A stretch of DNA of 64,000 bases, from positions 5,084,001-5,148,000 of the forward strand of contig NZ_JAZHSD010000001.1 of the NCBI RefSeq assembly GCF_036924745.1, given 5' to 3'. The translations under genes and the position numbers were made by a program. Of the stretch, positions 1 through 11,153 are shown piece after piece. The notes below the pieces were generated by a model. The model had not been told where the DNA came from, did not search any database, and saw only the letters and a program-made list of their open reading frames with translations. The DNA comes from Bradyrhizobium sp. AZCC 1693 (GTDB lineage: Bacteria; Pseudomonadota; Alphaproteobacteria; Rhizobiales; Xanthobacteraceae). The first letter of the stretch is position 1. Each line of letters opens with the position of its first letter.

Positions 1-256
1 TCTTGGCGACATTGTTGAGGTTGGCGACATAGGCGGCGTGGTGCTTGTCGTGATGGATTTCCATCGTCTTGGCGTCGATATGCGGTTCGAACGCATTGGT
101 CGGATAGGTGAGCGGCGGCAGCGTGAAGGGGCCGGTTGCGGCGGCGGGCGCCGGGGCAGGAGCGGCCGCCTGCGCAAAGACAAGGCGGGGGGCTGCAGCA
201 ACGGCCGCAATACCGGTTGCCGCAAACATCAGATGGCGCCGGGACATGGATGACAT
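1..256 (-). CDS. Superoxide dismutase (Fe/Mn family), Tat-exported; 3' end beyond the window
   Basis: Reading the minus strand from the ATG at 256 gives [15 protein letters not shown], an Ala-rich hydrophobic stretch, and then a mature protein beginning [20 protein letters not shown] followed by [18 protein letters not shown]. That is the N-terminal alpha-hairpin of iron/manganese superoxide dismutases, with the HHxxHH cluster that supplies the first metal-ligand histidine. The enzyme dismutates superoxide to hydrogen peroxide and oxygen. The leader has a twin-arginine motif (SRRHLMF), a hydrophobic core and an AQA-type cleavage site, so Tat export to the periplasm is inferred; most bacterial Fe/Mn SODs are cytoplasmic. 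The start at 256 is chosen because AAGGAGA lies about 6 bases upstream; an in-frame ATG at 247 is the alternative. Only about 85 codons are in the window, so the remaining metal ligands cannot be checked. It lies downstream of the pnp terminator, so it probably has its own promoter in 257-430. Confidence 0.85.
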   Translation of the reverse strand, partial: MSSMSRRHLMFAATGIAAVAAAPRLVFAQAAAPAPAPAAATGPFTLPPLTYPTNAFEPHIDAKTMEIHHDKHHAAYVANLNNVAK

Positions 257-433
257 CGACTTCTCCTTACCTGTAGATGAACTGGGTGAATATGCGTGGA
301 CGAACGCCGTAAACCGCTGCGCGCGACAAGCTACCGGCGGCGGGTGGGATCGGGTTTCGTTTTCTGCCCTCGTGAGCCTGCGACGTAATCGCACAGGTGC
401 TGCGACCCCGGCAATGTAACTCAGGCCGGCAAC

Positions 434-459
434 AAAAAAGGGCGGCCGTTCGGCCGCCC
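434..459 (-). terminator. Intrinsic terminator after pnp
   Basis: On the minus strand a 9-bp GC-only stem (440-448 paired with 451-459, 2-base loop) is followed directly by six Ts (434-439). It lies 24 bases after the pnp stop codon and would end the rimP-to-pnp operon before sod. Confidence 0.85.
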
Positions 460-482
460 CCTTGTTCACATTTTTGCGATCG

Positions 483-2636
<2,154 letters not shown>

Positions 2637-2703
2637 AGTGGTTTCTTTCATGGTTCACGAGAGAGCGGCGCCCAAAAACACAAAGACCATGCGCAAGATT
2701 GCG

Positions 2704-2734
2704 GGACGCTGATCGCAATACGAGATCAGCGTCC
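2704..2734 (-). promoter_or_regulatory. Perfect hairpin in the pnp leader
   Basis: An 11-bp perfect inverted repeat (2704-2714 with 2724-2734, 9-base loop) lies about 70 bases upstream of the pnp start in a 317-base rpsO-pnp gap. In E. coli the pnp leader contains an RNase III-cleaved stem used in PNPase autoregulation; the position fits, but the analogy is inference. Confidence 0.45.
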
Positions 2735-2837
2735 GGCGATCCTGCCATGGTCTTTATCTTTCGGATGGCATCCATCCTCTCGGCAGTCACGGGCATCTTG
2801 CCCTGTCCAGCGGCCGGATTGCTGCTGGACGTTGTCG

Positions 2838-2916
2838 AGCATGATCCTTATCGGACGATGCTCTTGCGCATGATCGTCTCCGAAAAATTCGGAGTCCGCT
2901 TGTTCGGAAGATCATG
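2838..2916. repeat. Dispersed GAGCATGATC-type palindromic repeat
   Basis: The stretch carries repeated ATGATC/GATCAT words, GAGCATGATCC at the left, a small hairpin CTCCGAA/TTCGGAG (2878-2894) and GATCATGCG at the right. I recall this composition as a common intergenic repeat of Bradyrhizobium. It sits in the rpsO-pnp spacer. The exact edges are uncertain. Confidence 0.5.
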
Positions 2917-2917
2917 C

Positions 2918-2942
2918 GAAAACGCGCGCAAACAGCGCGCGT
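2918..2942 (-). terminator. GC-rich hairpin after rpsO (weak terminator or processing site)
   Basis: An 8-bp stem (2922-2929 with 2935-2942) follows the rpsO stop by about 12 bases. On the minus strand it is followed only by TTTC, so it is more likely a partial terminator or an RNA-stability/RNase site than a full stop. Confidence 0.45.
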
Positions 2943-2953
2943 ACTCTCTCAAA

Positions 2954-3223
2954 TCAACGACGAATGTTATGCTTTTCGAGCAACGCCTTGTAACGCGCCT
3001 CGTCCTTCTTCTTGATATAGTCGAGAAGCGAGCGGCGCGTCTGCACGAGCTTCAGGAGGCCGCGGCGTGAATGATGGTCCTTCACATGGGTCTTGAAGTG
3101 GCCCGTGAGATTGTTGATGCGTTCCGACAGGATCGCAACCTGAACCTCAGGCGAACCGGTATCGCCGGCTTTGTTGGCATTCGTCTTGATGACTTCCGCT
3201 TTGCGTTCGGCGGTAATCGACAT
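2954..3223 (-). CDS. rpsO: 30S ribosomal protein S15
   Basis: An 89-residue protein beginning [20 protein letters not shown] and containing [17 protein letters not shown], the family signature, then HHSRRGLL and [10 protein letters not shown], which contact 16S rRNA helix h22. It binds early in assembly of the small-subunit platform. The ATG at 3223 is preferred over an in-frame TTG at 3229 because it gives the family N-terminus and has GAGAAAG 7 bases upstream. It follows truB (stop at 3226) with 2 bases between stop and start, so translation is probably coupled. The order truB-rpsO-pnp is standard in proteobacteria. Confidence 0.97.
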   Translation of the reverse strand: MSITAERKAEVIKTNANKAGDTGSPEVQVAILSERINNLTGHFKTHVKDHHSRRGLLKLVQTRRSLLDYIKKKDEARYKALLEKHNIRR

Positions 3224-3225
3224 CG

Positions 3226-4365
3226 TCAAACTTTCTCATTGCTGCGACCGGGACTGGCAGTCAGTCCGGTCAGGTTGAACACGCGCTTGGGGATGAGTTC
3301 GCCGTTGCCAATTTCAGCAAGCGCCAAAAGACGGCCTGCCACCGTGACATAGACTGTGCCGCTACTATTGGGCGCATCCCGTCCGCGCAACAAAACGGCC
3401 TGCCCCCTGTGGAGCCTTGCCGCATCAGCCCGTGTGACGGCCAGTGCCGGGATGTCGTCCAGCGCGGTCTCAACGGGCAAAAGCGCGTCGGCGAGGCTTC
3501 CCTCGCCAGACGCGGCTCTATTGCATAAAGCCTCCAACTCTTCCAGCGGAATCATGTCTGTCTCGCGGAATGGGCCGACCAGGGTCCGCCGCAACGCGCA
3601 GATATGGCCGAAACAGCCCAGAATCCGGCCGATATCGCGGGCCAAGGCCCGGACATAGGTGCCCTTGCCGCACTCGGCCTCGAACACGGACTGGCCGGTA
3701 TCTCCATGTTCTACTAGGGTTAATTCGTGAATCTCGACCGGTCGAGGCTTCAATTCCACGGTTTCGCCGTCCCGCGCCAGGTCATAGGCGCGTTCGCCCT
3801 GGACCTTGATCGCGGAATATTGCGGCGGGATCTGCTCGATCAGGCCGGTGAACCGCGGCAGCAGGGCCCGGACCGCGTCGGCCGACGGCCGCAGCTCGCT
3901 GGTCTTGACCACCCGACCCTCGGTATCGTCGGTGTCGCGCTCCTCGCCCCAGGCGACCGTGAAGCGGTAGCGCTTGCGGCCATCCATCACGAAGGGAACC
4001 GTCTTGGTGGCCTCGCCGAGTGCGATCGGCAGGCCGCCGGATGCCAAAGGATCGAGCGTTCCGGCGTGGCCGGCGCGCTTGGCCTGGAACAGGCGCTTGA
4101 GCACCGCAACCGCGTGCGTCGAGGTCATGCCGATCGGCTTGTCGAGGATTACCCAGCCATGGACGTCGCGCTTGTCGCGACGCGGCTGGTTGTTCTGGCG
4201 CGGCTGCTTGTTGTGGCGTGGATCGTTGTTGCCGCGGCGTTGGTCTTCGTTGCCGGCGCGGCGTTCGCCGTCGCCGTGCGACTCACCAGAAAAAATACTT
4301 ATTTCGGCGTCCTGCGAATCGGCAGTTTGCTGCGCAATCCCGCCGTTGGCGGTGGGCATAGTCAT
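3226..4365 (-). CDS. truB: tRNA pseudouridine(55) synthase TruB
   Basis: TruB converts U55 of tRNA to pseudouridine in the T-loop. The catalytic aspartate motif is plain: [14 protein letters not shown]. Also visible are [17 protein letters not shown] at the start of the catalytic domain, KTYRFTV-like [34 protein letters not shown] and the C-terminal PUA-like region. Before the conserved core the protein carries about 65 extra residues, hydrophilic and rich in Asn, Arg and Gln (for example [20 protein letters not shown]); this is longer than the usual family N-terminus and looks disordered and basic. The ATG at 4365 overlaps the rbfA stop (TGATG); a GTG one codon upstream is the alternative. 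It is cotranscribed with rbfA and rpsO. Confidence 0.95.
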   Translation of the reverse strand: MTMPTANGGIAQQTADSQDAEISIFSGESHGDGERRAGNEDQRRGNNDPRHNKQPRQNNQPRRDKRDVHGWVILDKPIGMTSTHAVAVLKRLFQAKRAGHAGTLDPLASGGLPIALGEATKTVPFVMDGRKRYRFTVAWGEERDTDDTEGRVVKTSELRPSADAVRALLPRFTGLIEQIPPQYSAIKVQGERAYDLARDGETVELKPRPVEIHELTLVEHGDTGQSVFEAECGKGTYVRALARDIGRILGCFGHICALRRTLVGPFRETDMIPLEELEALCNRAASGEGSLADALLPVETALDDIPALAVTRADAARLHRGQAVLLRGRDAPNSSGTVYVTVAGRLLALAEIGNGELIPKRVFNLTGLTASPGRSNEKV

Positions 4366-4778
4366 CACTTGTCGTCCGAATCGGGTGCGAGGTCTCTTTG
4401 CACCGCAGGTGTTCTCAGTAATTTCTCGATCCGTTCCGCTTCGTCGAATCGTTCGTCGACGCGAAAGCGCAGGTCAGGGGCAAATTTCAGGTTAACGCGG
4501 TGGGCGATCTCGCCGCGCAGGAACTTTTTATTGCGCGCGAGCGCCGCGAGCACGACATCGGTATCGCGGCCGCCGAGCGGCATCACGTAAATCGTCGCAA
4601 GCTTCAGGTCAGGCGACATCCTCACCTCGGGAACGGTGATGATTTGGCCTTCCAGGTCGGGATCGTGCACATTACCCTGCGACAGAATATCGGCGACGGC
4701 ATGGCGCACGGTCTCGCCGACGCGCAATTGCCGTTGCGAGCCGCCGGGGGCGGAACCCTTGGTATGATGGCGAGGCAT
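4365..4778 (-). CDS. rbfA: Ribosome-binding factor A
   Basis: A 137-residue protein with the RbfA KH-type fold pattern: [17 protein letters not shown], then [19 protein letters not shown], and a C-terminal [19 protein letters not shown]. RbfA binds the 30S subunit near helix 1 of 16S rRNA and is needed for late maturation and cold adaptation. The C-terminus is slightly extended beyond the core, as is common in alphaproteobacteria. The gene lies between infB and truB, its usual place, and overlaps the truB start. A 90-base palindromic repeat separates it from infB. Confidence 0.95.
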   Translation of the reverse strand: MPRHHTKGSAPGGSQRQLRVGETVRHAVADILSQGNVHDPDLEGQIITVPEVRMSPDLKLATIYVMPLGGRDTDVVLAALARNKKFLRGEIAHRVNLKFAPDLRFRVDERFDEAERIEKLLRTPAVQRDLAPDSDDK

Positions 4779-4795
4779 TTTCGTCTTTCCAAGCC

Positions 4796-4885
4796 GTCAT
4801 GCCCGCGCTGGTTGCGGGCTTTGACGTTTTTGCTTGTTGAATCAGGTTAAGACGCGGATGGCCGGAACAAGTCCGGCCATGACGC
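4796..4885. repeat. Family B palindromic repeat, divergent copy
   Basis: Between infB and rbfA. The left arm reads GTCATGCCCGCG, the right arm GGATGGCCGG...CCGGCCATGACG, matching the outer arms of the better copies at 25649-25737 and 43266-43354. The left arm is more degenerate. Confidence 0.7.
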
Positions 4886-4931
4886 CGTATTCTCAGTCAG
4901 TAAAATCCGAGGCTCTTCGCAAGATTTGGAC

Positions 4932-7586
4932 TTACAGAGAGCGCTGGATGGTCTCCACGCGATAACACTCGATCACGTCGCCGACACGCATGTCGCCGTA
5001 ATTTTCGAACGCCATGCCGCATTCCTGGCCGGATTGCACTTCCTTCACTTCATCCTTGAAGCGCTTCAGCGTCGAAAGCTTGCCTTCGTGCACGACGACG
5101 TTGTCGCGGATCAGGCGCACATTGGCGCCGCGTTCCACGGTGCCGTCGGTGACGCGGCAGCCGGCGACCTTGCCGACCTTGGAAATGTTGAACACTTCCA
5201 GGATCTGGGCGTTGCCCAGCATGGTTTCGCGCAGCGTCGGCGCGAGCAGGCCGGACATCGCCTTTTTGATGTCGTCGACGAGATCGTAGATGATGTTGTA
5301 GTAGCGGATTTCGATGCCGTTGCGCTTGGCGGTGGCCGCGGCCTCCTTGTTGGCGCGCACCGAGAAGCCGATGATCGCGGCGTTGAAACCTTCCGCCAGC
5401 GTGACGTCGGATTCGGAGATGCCGCCGACGCCCGCATGCAGGATGCGGGCTGCGACTTCGTCGGTGCCGAGTTTCTCCAGCGATCCCAAAATCGCTTCGA
5501 GCGAGCCCTGCACGTCGGCTTTCACGATCAGCGGGAATTCCTTGCGGCCCGCGGTCTTGAGCTGCGACATCATCTGCTCGAGCGAGCCGCGCATGCCGGA
5601 AATCGAGGCGGCGGCGTTTTCGCGCTTCTGGTGGGCGCGATAGCTCGTGACCTGGCGGGCGCGGGCTTCGTTCTCGACCACGGCGAGGCGGTCGCCGGCT
5701 TCCGGCGGGCCGTTGAAGCCCAGCACTTCGACCGGCACCGAGGGTCCGGCCTCGTCGAGGTTCTCGCCCTGGTCCGAAATCAGCGCGCGGACACGGCCCA
5801 TTTCGGCGCCGGCCACGATGATGTCGCCGACCTTGAGCGTGCCGCGCTGCACCAGCACGGTGGCGACCGGACCGCGGCCGCGATCGAGCTTGGCTTCGAT
5901 CACGGTGCCTTCGGCCGGCCGTTCCGAGTTGGTCTTGAGGTCGAGCAGTTCGGCCTGCAGTGCGATCATCTCGAGCAGCTTGTCGAGATTGGTCTTGTTC
6001 TTGGCGGAAACCTCGACGTCGACGACTTCACCGCCGAACGATTCGACCTGAACCTCGTGCTGCAGCAGTTCGGTGCGCACGCGTTCCGGCTTCGCGTCGG
6101 GCTTGTCGATCTTGTTGATCGCGACGATCATCGGAACCTTCGCCGCCTTGGCGTGGTTGATCGCTTCCACCGTCTGCGGCATGACGCCGTCATCGGCCGC
6201 CACCACCAGGATCACGATATCGGTGACCTTGGCGCCGCGCGCGCGCATCGCGGTGAACGCGGCGTGGCCGGGCGTATCGATGAAGGTGATCTTCTTGCCG
6301 CTTTCCGGCGAGGTCACCTGATAGGCGCCGATGTGCTGGGTGATGCCGCCGGCTTCGCCCGACACCACGTTGGCGTGGCGAAGCGCGTCGAGCAGTGAGG
6401 TCTTGCCGTGGTCGACATGGCCCATCACGGTGACGACCGGCGAGCGCGGCTCGGTATCGGTGGAATCGTCGACGACGTCGAACAGGCCCTCTTCAACGTC
6501 GGACGCGGCGACGCGCTTGACGGAATGGCCCATTTCCTCGGTGATCAACTGCGCAGTGTCGGCGTCGATCACGTCGGTGATCTTGTGCATCGCGCCCTGT
6601 TTCATCAGCAGGCGGATGACGTCGACCGCGCGCTCCGACATGCGGTTGGCGAGTTCCTGGATCGTGATCGCTTCCGGGATCGTCACCTCGCGGATGAGCT
6701 TTTCCTTCGGTTCGTTGGAGGCGTGTCCCTTCAGGCGCTGGGTGCGGCGGCGGAACGAGGCGATCGAACGCTCGCGCACATCGTCGGCGTTGAGCGCGGT
6801 GACGAGTGTCAGGCGGCCGCGTTCCTTTTGCGGGCCAGGCTTGTGGGTGGTCTTGGGGGGCACCGCGGGGCGCATGGCGCCGCCGGGGCCGCGGCGAACC
6901 TGGCGCGGCGGACCTTCGTCTTCATCGGAACCGTCGGCAGCAACACCGGGCGCGCGTGCAGGGGGAACCGCTGCAGCCGGACGGGCGGCGCCGGGACGGG
7001 CAGCCGCGGGACGGGCCGTAGCAGCCGGCGTTGCCGTCGCGGTCTTGGCTTCGGCCTCGCCAAATCGCTTCTTGGCCTCGACTTCGGCCTTGCGCTTGGC
7101 TTCCTCTTCCAGTCGATGCCGTTCTTCCTCGGCCTTGCGGCGGGCTTCGGCGGCCTCGCGTTCGGCCTGTTCGATGCCTTCACGGCTGGCGCGGCGCTTG
7201 GCTTCTTCCTCGGCCAGCCGCCGTTCCTCGACTTCGCGCACCTTTGCGTCGGCCAGCGCGCTGGCGCGGGCGGAACGCTCGTCTTCCGTCAGCGTGCGCA
7301 GCACCACGCCCGAACCGCTGCGCGGCGCGGCCGGGGCGGCTGCGGGGCGGGAAAGGGGGGCCTTGGCAGGCGCCGGCTTGGCAGCGACCGGCTCGGGCGC
7401 ATGCGTTTCGGTGGCGGGCGCGTCGCCGCCGACGCGGCGCTTGCCACGCTTTTCGACCACGACCTGCTTGGTCCGGCCATGGCTGAAGCTCTGGCGCACG
7501 GTGCCCGTCTCGACCCGCGGCTTCAGCGTCAAGGTCTTGGTCGGGACACTCAGAGTCTTGTCGCCAGGCGTTTTGGTATCAACCAT
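4932..7586 (-). CDS. infB: Translation initiation factor IF-2
   Basis: IF-2 is the GTPase that places initiator fMet-tRNA on the 30S subunit and promotes subunit joining. The protein has 884 residues. Residues about 95-180 form a charged Glu/Arg/Ala-rich helix ([20 protein letters not shown]) and 185-250 are Ala/Pro-rich and disordered; an IF2 N-terminal region follows ([20 protein letters not shown]). The G domain has G1 GHVDHGKT at 389-396, then DTPGHAAF and NKIDKPDA. The C-terminal beta-barrels end with [12 protein letters not shown]. Length and order are typical for alphaproteobacteria. It follows the YlxR-like gene by about 77 bases within the nusA operon. Confidence 0.97.
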   Translation of the reverse strand: MVDTKTPGDKTLSVPTKTLTLKPRVETGTVRQSFSHGRTKQVVVEKRGKRRVGGDAPATETHAPEPVAAKPAPAKAPLSRPAAAPAAPRSGSGVVLRTLTEDERSARASALADAKVREVEERRLAEEEAKRRASREGIEQAEREAAEARRKAEEERHRLEEEAKRKAEVEAKKRFGEAEAKTATATPAATARPAAARPGAARPAAAVPPARAPGVAADGSDEDEGPPRQVRRGPGGAMRPAVPPKTTHKPGPQKERGRLTLVTALNADDVRERSIASFRRRTQRLKGHASNEPKEKLIREVTIPEAITIQELANRMSERAVDVIRLLMKQGAMHKITDVIDADTAQLITEEMGHSVKRVAASDVEEGLFDVVDDSTDTEPRSPVVTVMGHVDHGKTSLLDALRHANVVSGEAGGITQHIGAYQVTSPESGKKITFIDTPGHAAFTAMRARGAKVTDIVILVVAADDGVMPQTVEAINHAKAAKVPMIVAINKIDKPDAKPERVRTELLQHEVQVESFGGEVVDVEVSAKNKTNLDKLLEMIALQAELLDLKTNSERPAEGTVIEAKLDRGRGPVATVLVQRGTLKVGDIIVAGAEMGRVRALISDQGENLDEAGPSVPVEVLGFNGPPEAGDRLAVVENEARARQVTSYRAHQKRENAAASISGMRGSLEQMMSQLKTAGRKEFPLIVKADVQGSLEAILGSLEKLGTDEVAARILHAGVGGISESDVTLAEGFNAAIIGFSVRANKEAAATAKRNGIEIRYYNIIYDLVDDIKKAMSGLLAPTLRETMLGNAQILEVFNISKVGKVAGCRVTDGTVERGANVRLIRDNVVVHEGKLSTLKRFKDEVKEVQSGQECGMAFENYGDMRVGDVIECYRVETIQRSL

Positions 7587-7663
7587 TCAGCAGTCCTAAT
7601 CTCGTTACGTTGTGCGTATCCGCACAGTCATTGAAGCAAGGCTTCGGAACCAATCGTCGTCAG

Positions 7664-8344
7664 TCAGAATTTCTGGCCGCTATCCCCGGTCTTGTCGTCG
7701 TCGTCCATCCGGTATCGAACCAGGATCTGGCAGCGCGACAGGAACGTTTTGCTCGCCGGGCCCGCGAGCAGCGCAGCATGTATCACATTTGACCGGCCCA
7801 GTGCCAAATCCAATTGTGCCGAGGTTAAAGCGGTAACGATCGGTAAACCCCGCGATTCACCGATATTTCCGGTCCTTTGCCCGGCGATAGCGTCCAATTT
7901 GCGGATTCCGTCGGCCGCGCCGTCCGAAGCGTGAACCAGGGCTTCGGCCCTGCCCTGTTCGAGCAGGCCCTCGACCTTGGCAAAGCCGGAAACGACCTGA
8001 CCGGCCTTGGCCGCCATGGCCAGCACCTCGGTGCAGCTTCGTTCCAGCAGGGCCTCGGTGTCGGCGGCAAGGGTCGCCGCGGCGCGAACGTTGCGCTTGA
8101 ACCCTCTGCTAAATTGGTGACTCCGTACCGCTTCCGCAACGGTCCGGCGCGAGGCCCGGACCCACATGCCGCGGCCGGGCAGCTTGCGCTTCAAATCGGG
8201 GATGACTTCGCCCGACGGGGCGACCACAAACCGGATCAGCTCGTCGATCGGGCGCACCTCGCGACTGACCGCGCACATCCGCATGGTCGCGGACTTGTCG
8301 GTCCGCGGCCCATGGTCGAGATCGGGGTCAGCCAAAGCGAGCAT
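7664..8344 (-). CDS. YlxR (DUF448)/L7Ae-like RNA-binding protein
   Basis: A 226-residue two-domain protein. The N-terminal half carries the YlxR hallmarks: RMCAVSREVRPIDELIRF, then GRGMWVRASRRTVAEAV. The second half (AGQVVSGFAKVEGLLEQGRA, EALVHASDGAADGIRKLD) matches the L30e/L7Ae-like domain that alphaproteobacterial members carry fused to YlxR. YlxR of Gram-positive bacteria (RnpM) binds RNase P RNA; whether that applies here is unknown. It sits between nusA and infB, the conserved location. The start at 8344 gives a 20-residue lead before the conserved RMCAVS; an internal start at the ATG before RMC (8284) cannot be excluded. Confidence 0.9.
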   Translation of the reverse strand: MLALADPDLDHGPRTDKSATMRMCAVSREVRPIDELIRFVVAPSGEVIPDLKRKLPGRGMWVRASRRTVAEAVRSHQFSRGFKRNVRAAATLAADTEALLERSCTEVLAMAAKAGQVVSGFAKVEGLLEQGRAEALVHASDGAADGIRKLDAIAGQRTGNIGESRGLPIVTALTSAQLDLALGRSNVIHAALLAGPASKTFLSRCQILVRYRMDDDDKTGDSGQKF

Positions 8345-8419
8345 GCCTGTTTAGTGGCTCCGGTCATCTGCGCACGGACTGTGCGCAGAAAAGATTTTCG
8401 GTTTTGCGGAACACCCGCA

Positions 8420-10030
8420 TTACGCCGTCTGGTCTTCGGTGGCTTCGGCCGCCTCGGATTGCTTGGCGAGTTCGGCCTCGGTGATCCAGCCGGCAATGAC
8501 GCGGGCCTGCATGATCATGCGTTCGGCATCGTCGCGCGAGATCTCGTTGGCGTCGAGAATGCCGGGGAACTTGGTCGGCTCGCCGCCTTCCTTGCGCTCG
8601 GTCCAGCCGACCAGATCGTCGGTCGCACAGCCCGCCAGATCCTCGACGGACTTAATGTCGTTCTCGCCGAACTTGACCAGCATCTTCGAGGTCACGCCGG
8701 GCACCGTCTTCAAAGCATCATCCACGCCGAGCTCCTTACGCTTGTTTTCCAGCTCCGTTTCGAGCTGTTCCAGGTATTCTCTCGCCCGGCTCTGCAGCTC
8801 GTTGGCGGTTTCCTCGTCAAAGCCTTCGATGCCGGCCAGTTCCTTGGCGTCGACCAGCGCGAGTTCCTCGACCGAAGTAAAGCCTTCCGACGCCAGCAAT
8901 TGGCCGACGACCTCGTCGACGTTCAGCGCTTCCATGAAGACGCGGGTCGAGTTCTCGAAATCGGCCTGGCGGCGCTCGGATTCTTCCTGCTCGGTGAGGA
9001 TGTCGATGTCCCAGCCGGTCAGCTGCGAGGCAAGCCGCACGTTCTGGCCCCGGCGGCCGATCGCCAGCGAGAGCTGGTTGTTGGTGTCGGGAACCACGAC
9101 CTCGATCCGCTCGCGGTCCTCGTCGATCACGACCTTGGCGACTTCGGCGGGCGCCAGCGCGTTGACGACGAAGGTCGCGATGTCGGGCGACCACGGAATG
9201 ATGTCGATCTTCTCGCCCTGCAGTTCGTTCACCACGGCCTGCACGCGCGAGCCGCGCATGCCGACGCAGGCGCCGACCGGATCCACCGAGGAATCCCGGG
9301 AAATCACGCCGATTTTTGCGCGCGAGCCGGGATCGCGGGCCACCGCCTTGATCTCGACGATGCCGTCGTAGATTTCCGGGACTTCCTGCGCGAACAGTTT
9401 TGCCATGAATTGCGGGTGGGTGCGCGAGAGGAAAATCTGCGGTCCGCGGGTTTCGCGGCGGACATCGAAGATGTAGGCGCGGACGCGGTCGCCGTTGCGG
9501 AACACCTCGCGCGGCAGCATTTCGTCGCGGCGGATGATGGCTTCACCGCGGCCGAGATCGACGATCACGCTGCCATATTCGACGCGCTTGACGACGCCGT
9601 TGACGATATCGCCGATGCGGTCCTTGAATTCCTGGTATTGCCGGTCGCGCTCGGCCTCGCGGACCTTCTGCACGATCACCTGCTTGGCGGATTGCGCGGC
9701 GATGCGGCCATATTCCAGCGGCGGCAGGGTGTCGGCGATGGTGTCGCCGACCTGGGCGCCCGGATTGGCGCGCTGCGCGTCCGCCAGCGAAATCTGGTTC
9801 GAGGAGTTCTCGACCTGCTCGACGACCAGCATGTGGCGCGACAGCCGCAGCTCGCCCTTCTTGGCGTCGATCTCGGCGTGAACGTCGGTCTCGCTGCCGT
9901 AACGGGCGCGGGCGGCCTTGGCGATGGCGTCTTCCATCGCAGCGATCACGATCCCGCGGTCGATCGACTTTTCGCGGGCGACCGCGTCTGCGATCTGCAG
10001 CAGTTCGAGTTTGTTGGCACTGACGGCCAT
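8420..10030 (-). CDS. nusA: Transcription termination/antitermination factor NusA
   Basis: NusA binds RNA polymerase and RNA, modulating pausing, intrinsic termination and antitermination. The 536-residue product has the N-terminal polymerase-binding domain (LLQIADAVAREKSIDRGIV), an S1 domain (GVVKRVEYGSVIVDLGRGEA), two KH domains (GVISRDSSVDPVGACVGMRG and QLSLAIGRRGQNVRLASQLT), and two C-terminal helix-hairpin-helix acidic repeats (LLASEGFTSVEELALVD; FGENDIKSVEDLAGC). The C-terminus is acidic. It starts 3 bases after the rimP stop, so the two are cotranslated. In E. coli NusA represses its own operon through leader terminators; a candidate equivalent lies upstream of rimP. Confidence 0.97.
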   Translation of the reverse strand: MAVSANKLELLQIADAVAREKSIDRGIVIAAMEDAIAKAARARYGSETDVHAEIDAKKGELRLSRHMLVVEQVENSSNQISLADAQRANPGAQVGDTIADTLPPLEYGRIAAQSAKQVIVQKVREAERDRQYQEFKDRIGDIVNGVVKRVEYGSVIVDLGRGEAIIRRDEMLPREVFRNGDRVRAYIFDVRRETRGPQIFLSRTHPQFMAKLFAQEVPEIYDGIVEIKAVARDPGSRAKIGVISRDSSVDPVGACVGMRGSRVQAVVNELQGEKIDIIPWSPDIATFVVNALAPAEVAKVVIDEDRERIEVVVPDTNNQLSLAIGRRGQNVRLASQLTGWDIDILTEQEESERRQADFENSTRVFMEALNVDEVVGQLLASEGFTSVEELALVDAKELAGIEGFDEETANELQSRAREYLEQLETELENKRKELGVDDALKTVPGVTSKMLVKFGENDIKSVEDLAGCATDDLVGWTERKEGGEPTKFPGILDANEISRDDAERMIMQARVIAGWITEAELAKQSEAAEATEDQTA

Positions 10031-10033
10031 GGC

Positions 10034-10813
10034 CTAGTCTCCTTCGGTAGGATCGAGGTCGCCTCTGCGCAGTCTTTCTGCGGCGAGGCGGTGCTTCTTG
10101 GTATTGGTCGGCTCGGGCTTTTTGGGCTCCAGCTTCTTGCCGGGCTTCGGCTTCGGTTTGTTGCTCCTGGCCGGATCGCTCTTCCTTGCGTGCGGCGGAG
10201 GCGGCGGCGCCAGCCCGAGATTCTGCTTCAATTCGCGCTCGGCCTGCTTGCCGCGCCGCATCGATTCCGCAATCAACTCGTCGGTCAGAACCAGCCGTGC
10301 GTCGGAGATGTCTTCCATCACCAGCAGCACGTCGGCATCTTCGTCCGCGCGTGTGTCATCCCGATGTAGCCGCACGGCATCGCCTTCGACGCCGGCCAGG
10401 AGCCCGCGAAAACGCTTGCGGCCCTGGTGGGCGACCGCCATCTCGACCTTCACGAGATGACCGGCGTAGCGCTCGAAATCGGAGCGGCGCACCAGCGGGC
10501 GATCGATGCCCGGCGAGGATATCTCAAGCCGGTAGGCGCGGTCGATCGGGTCGGCGACATCGAGCACCGGCGACAGCGCCCGCGAGATCGCCTCGCAGTC
10601 CTCGATCTGCATCGTACCATCAGGCCGTTCGGCCATGATCTGGACAGTGCAGCCGGCCTCGCCTGAAATCTTGATACGGACCAGCCGGTAGCCCATTCCC
10701 TGCAAAACCGGTCCGGCCACCGCCGACACCCGCGCGGCAGCGCCCGGCTCGACGACGAGACGGGGCTCGGCCAGCAACTCGGCATCCACGGAACCAGCAG
10801 TTGGATCGGTCAT
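10034..10813 (-). CDS. rimP: Ribosome maturation factor RimP
   Basis: RimP helps assemble the 30S subunit. The core family features are present: [20 protein letters not shown], then [20 protein letters not shown] and the strongly conserved [20 protein letters not shown]. The 259-residue product has a roughly 60-residue basic, Lys/Pro-rich tail ([17 protein letters not shown]), longer than in E. coli but seen in rhizobial homologues as I recall. The start is set at ATG 10813; an in-frame TTG lies four codons upstream at 10825. It is the first gene of the operon, followed by nusA after 3 bases, and is preceded by a long structured leader. Confidence 0.93.
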   Translation of the reverse strand: MTDPTAGSVDAELLAEPRLVVEPGAAARVSAVAGPVLQGMGYRLVRIKISGEAGCTVQIMAERPDGTMQIEDCEAISRALSPVLDVADPIDRAYRLEISSPGIDRPLVRRSDFERYAGHLVKVEMAVAHQGRKRFRGLLAGVEGDAVRLHRDDTRADEDADVLLVMEDISDARLVLTDELIAESMRRGKQAERELKQNLGLAPPPPPHARKSDPARSNKPKPKPGKKLEPKKPEPTNTKKHRLAAERLRRGDLDPTEGD

Positions 10814-10853
10814 GTCCAGGGTCAAAAGCGTCTTACTTGCATGGGTTTAGGCC

Positions 10854-10904
10854 GGGCCTTAACCGGCGGTCCGGCCGGTTCCCCGAACCGCGCCTTTAAG
10901 GCCC
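10854..10904 (-). promoter_or_regulatory. Structured leader segment upstream of rimP
   Basis: A 9-bp perfect long-range stem (10854-10862 with 10896-10904) encloses two mutually exclusive small stems: AACCGG/CCGGTT (10861-10866 with 10875-10880) and CGGTTC/GAACCG (10876-10881 with 10885-10890). Alternative pairings of this kind are compatible with an RNA switch. The fold was found by eye only. Confidence 0.4.
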
Positions 10905-10930
10905 TTCTGGGCCGGGCTCGTTCAGGTAAT

Positions 10931-10960
10931 AAAAAAGAGCGGGTCCCGGGGGGCCCACTC
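10931..10960 (-). terminator. Terminator-like hairpin in the rimP-nusA leader
   Basis: On the minus strand a 7-bp stem (10954-10960 with 10937-10943, one G-U pair, 10-base loop) is followed by TTTTTT (10931-10936). It lies between the candidate promoter and rimP, so it would attenuate the operon rather than end an upstream gene, since no upstream minus-strand gene is present. Confidence 0.6.
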
Positions 10961-10997
10961 TCAATACGCGATCGTATGAGAACCATAAGTTGCCGCG

Positions 10998-11026
10998 GAT
11001 ATAGCGGTTTTTGCGCAATCCGACAA
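10998..11026 (-). promoter_or_regulatory. Candidate sigma-70 promoter of the rimP-nusA operon
   Basis: Minus-strand TTGTCG (11021-11026), a 17-base spacer, then TATATC (10998-11003). Spacing and boxes fit the housekeeping consensus. Transcription would start near 10990, giving a leader of about 175 bases. Confidence 0.5.
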
Positions 11027-11153
11027 GGCCCGCGATCCCGTTAAGTCTGATTTTGCCAAGCTTTGAGAGCGGGGACGAAATCTAACCCTTCATTCACGAA
11101 CGCTGCCTAGATTTCCCGAAAACCAGCCAATTCAGGCCGGTTTGGGCGGGTTT

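Noticed and set aside
4926..6398. 490-codon plus-strand open frame antisense to infB
   Set aside because: Composition is that of a mirror frame of a GC-rich gene and no motif is recognisable; IF-2 is intact opposite.
7877..10369. 830-codon plus-strand open frame across nusA and parts of its neighbours
   Set aside because: It spans three well-supported minus-strand genes and has no domain, signal or ribosome site.
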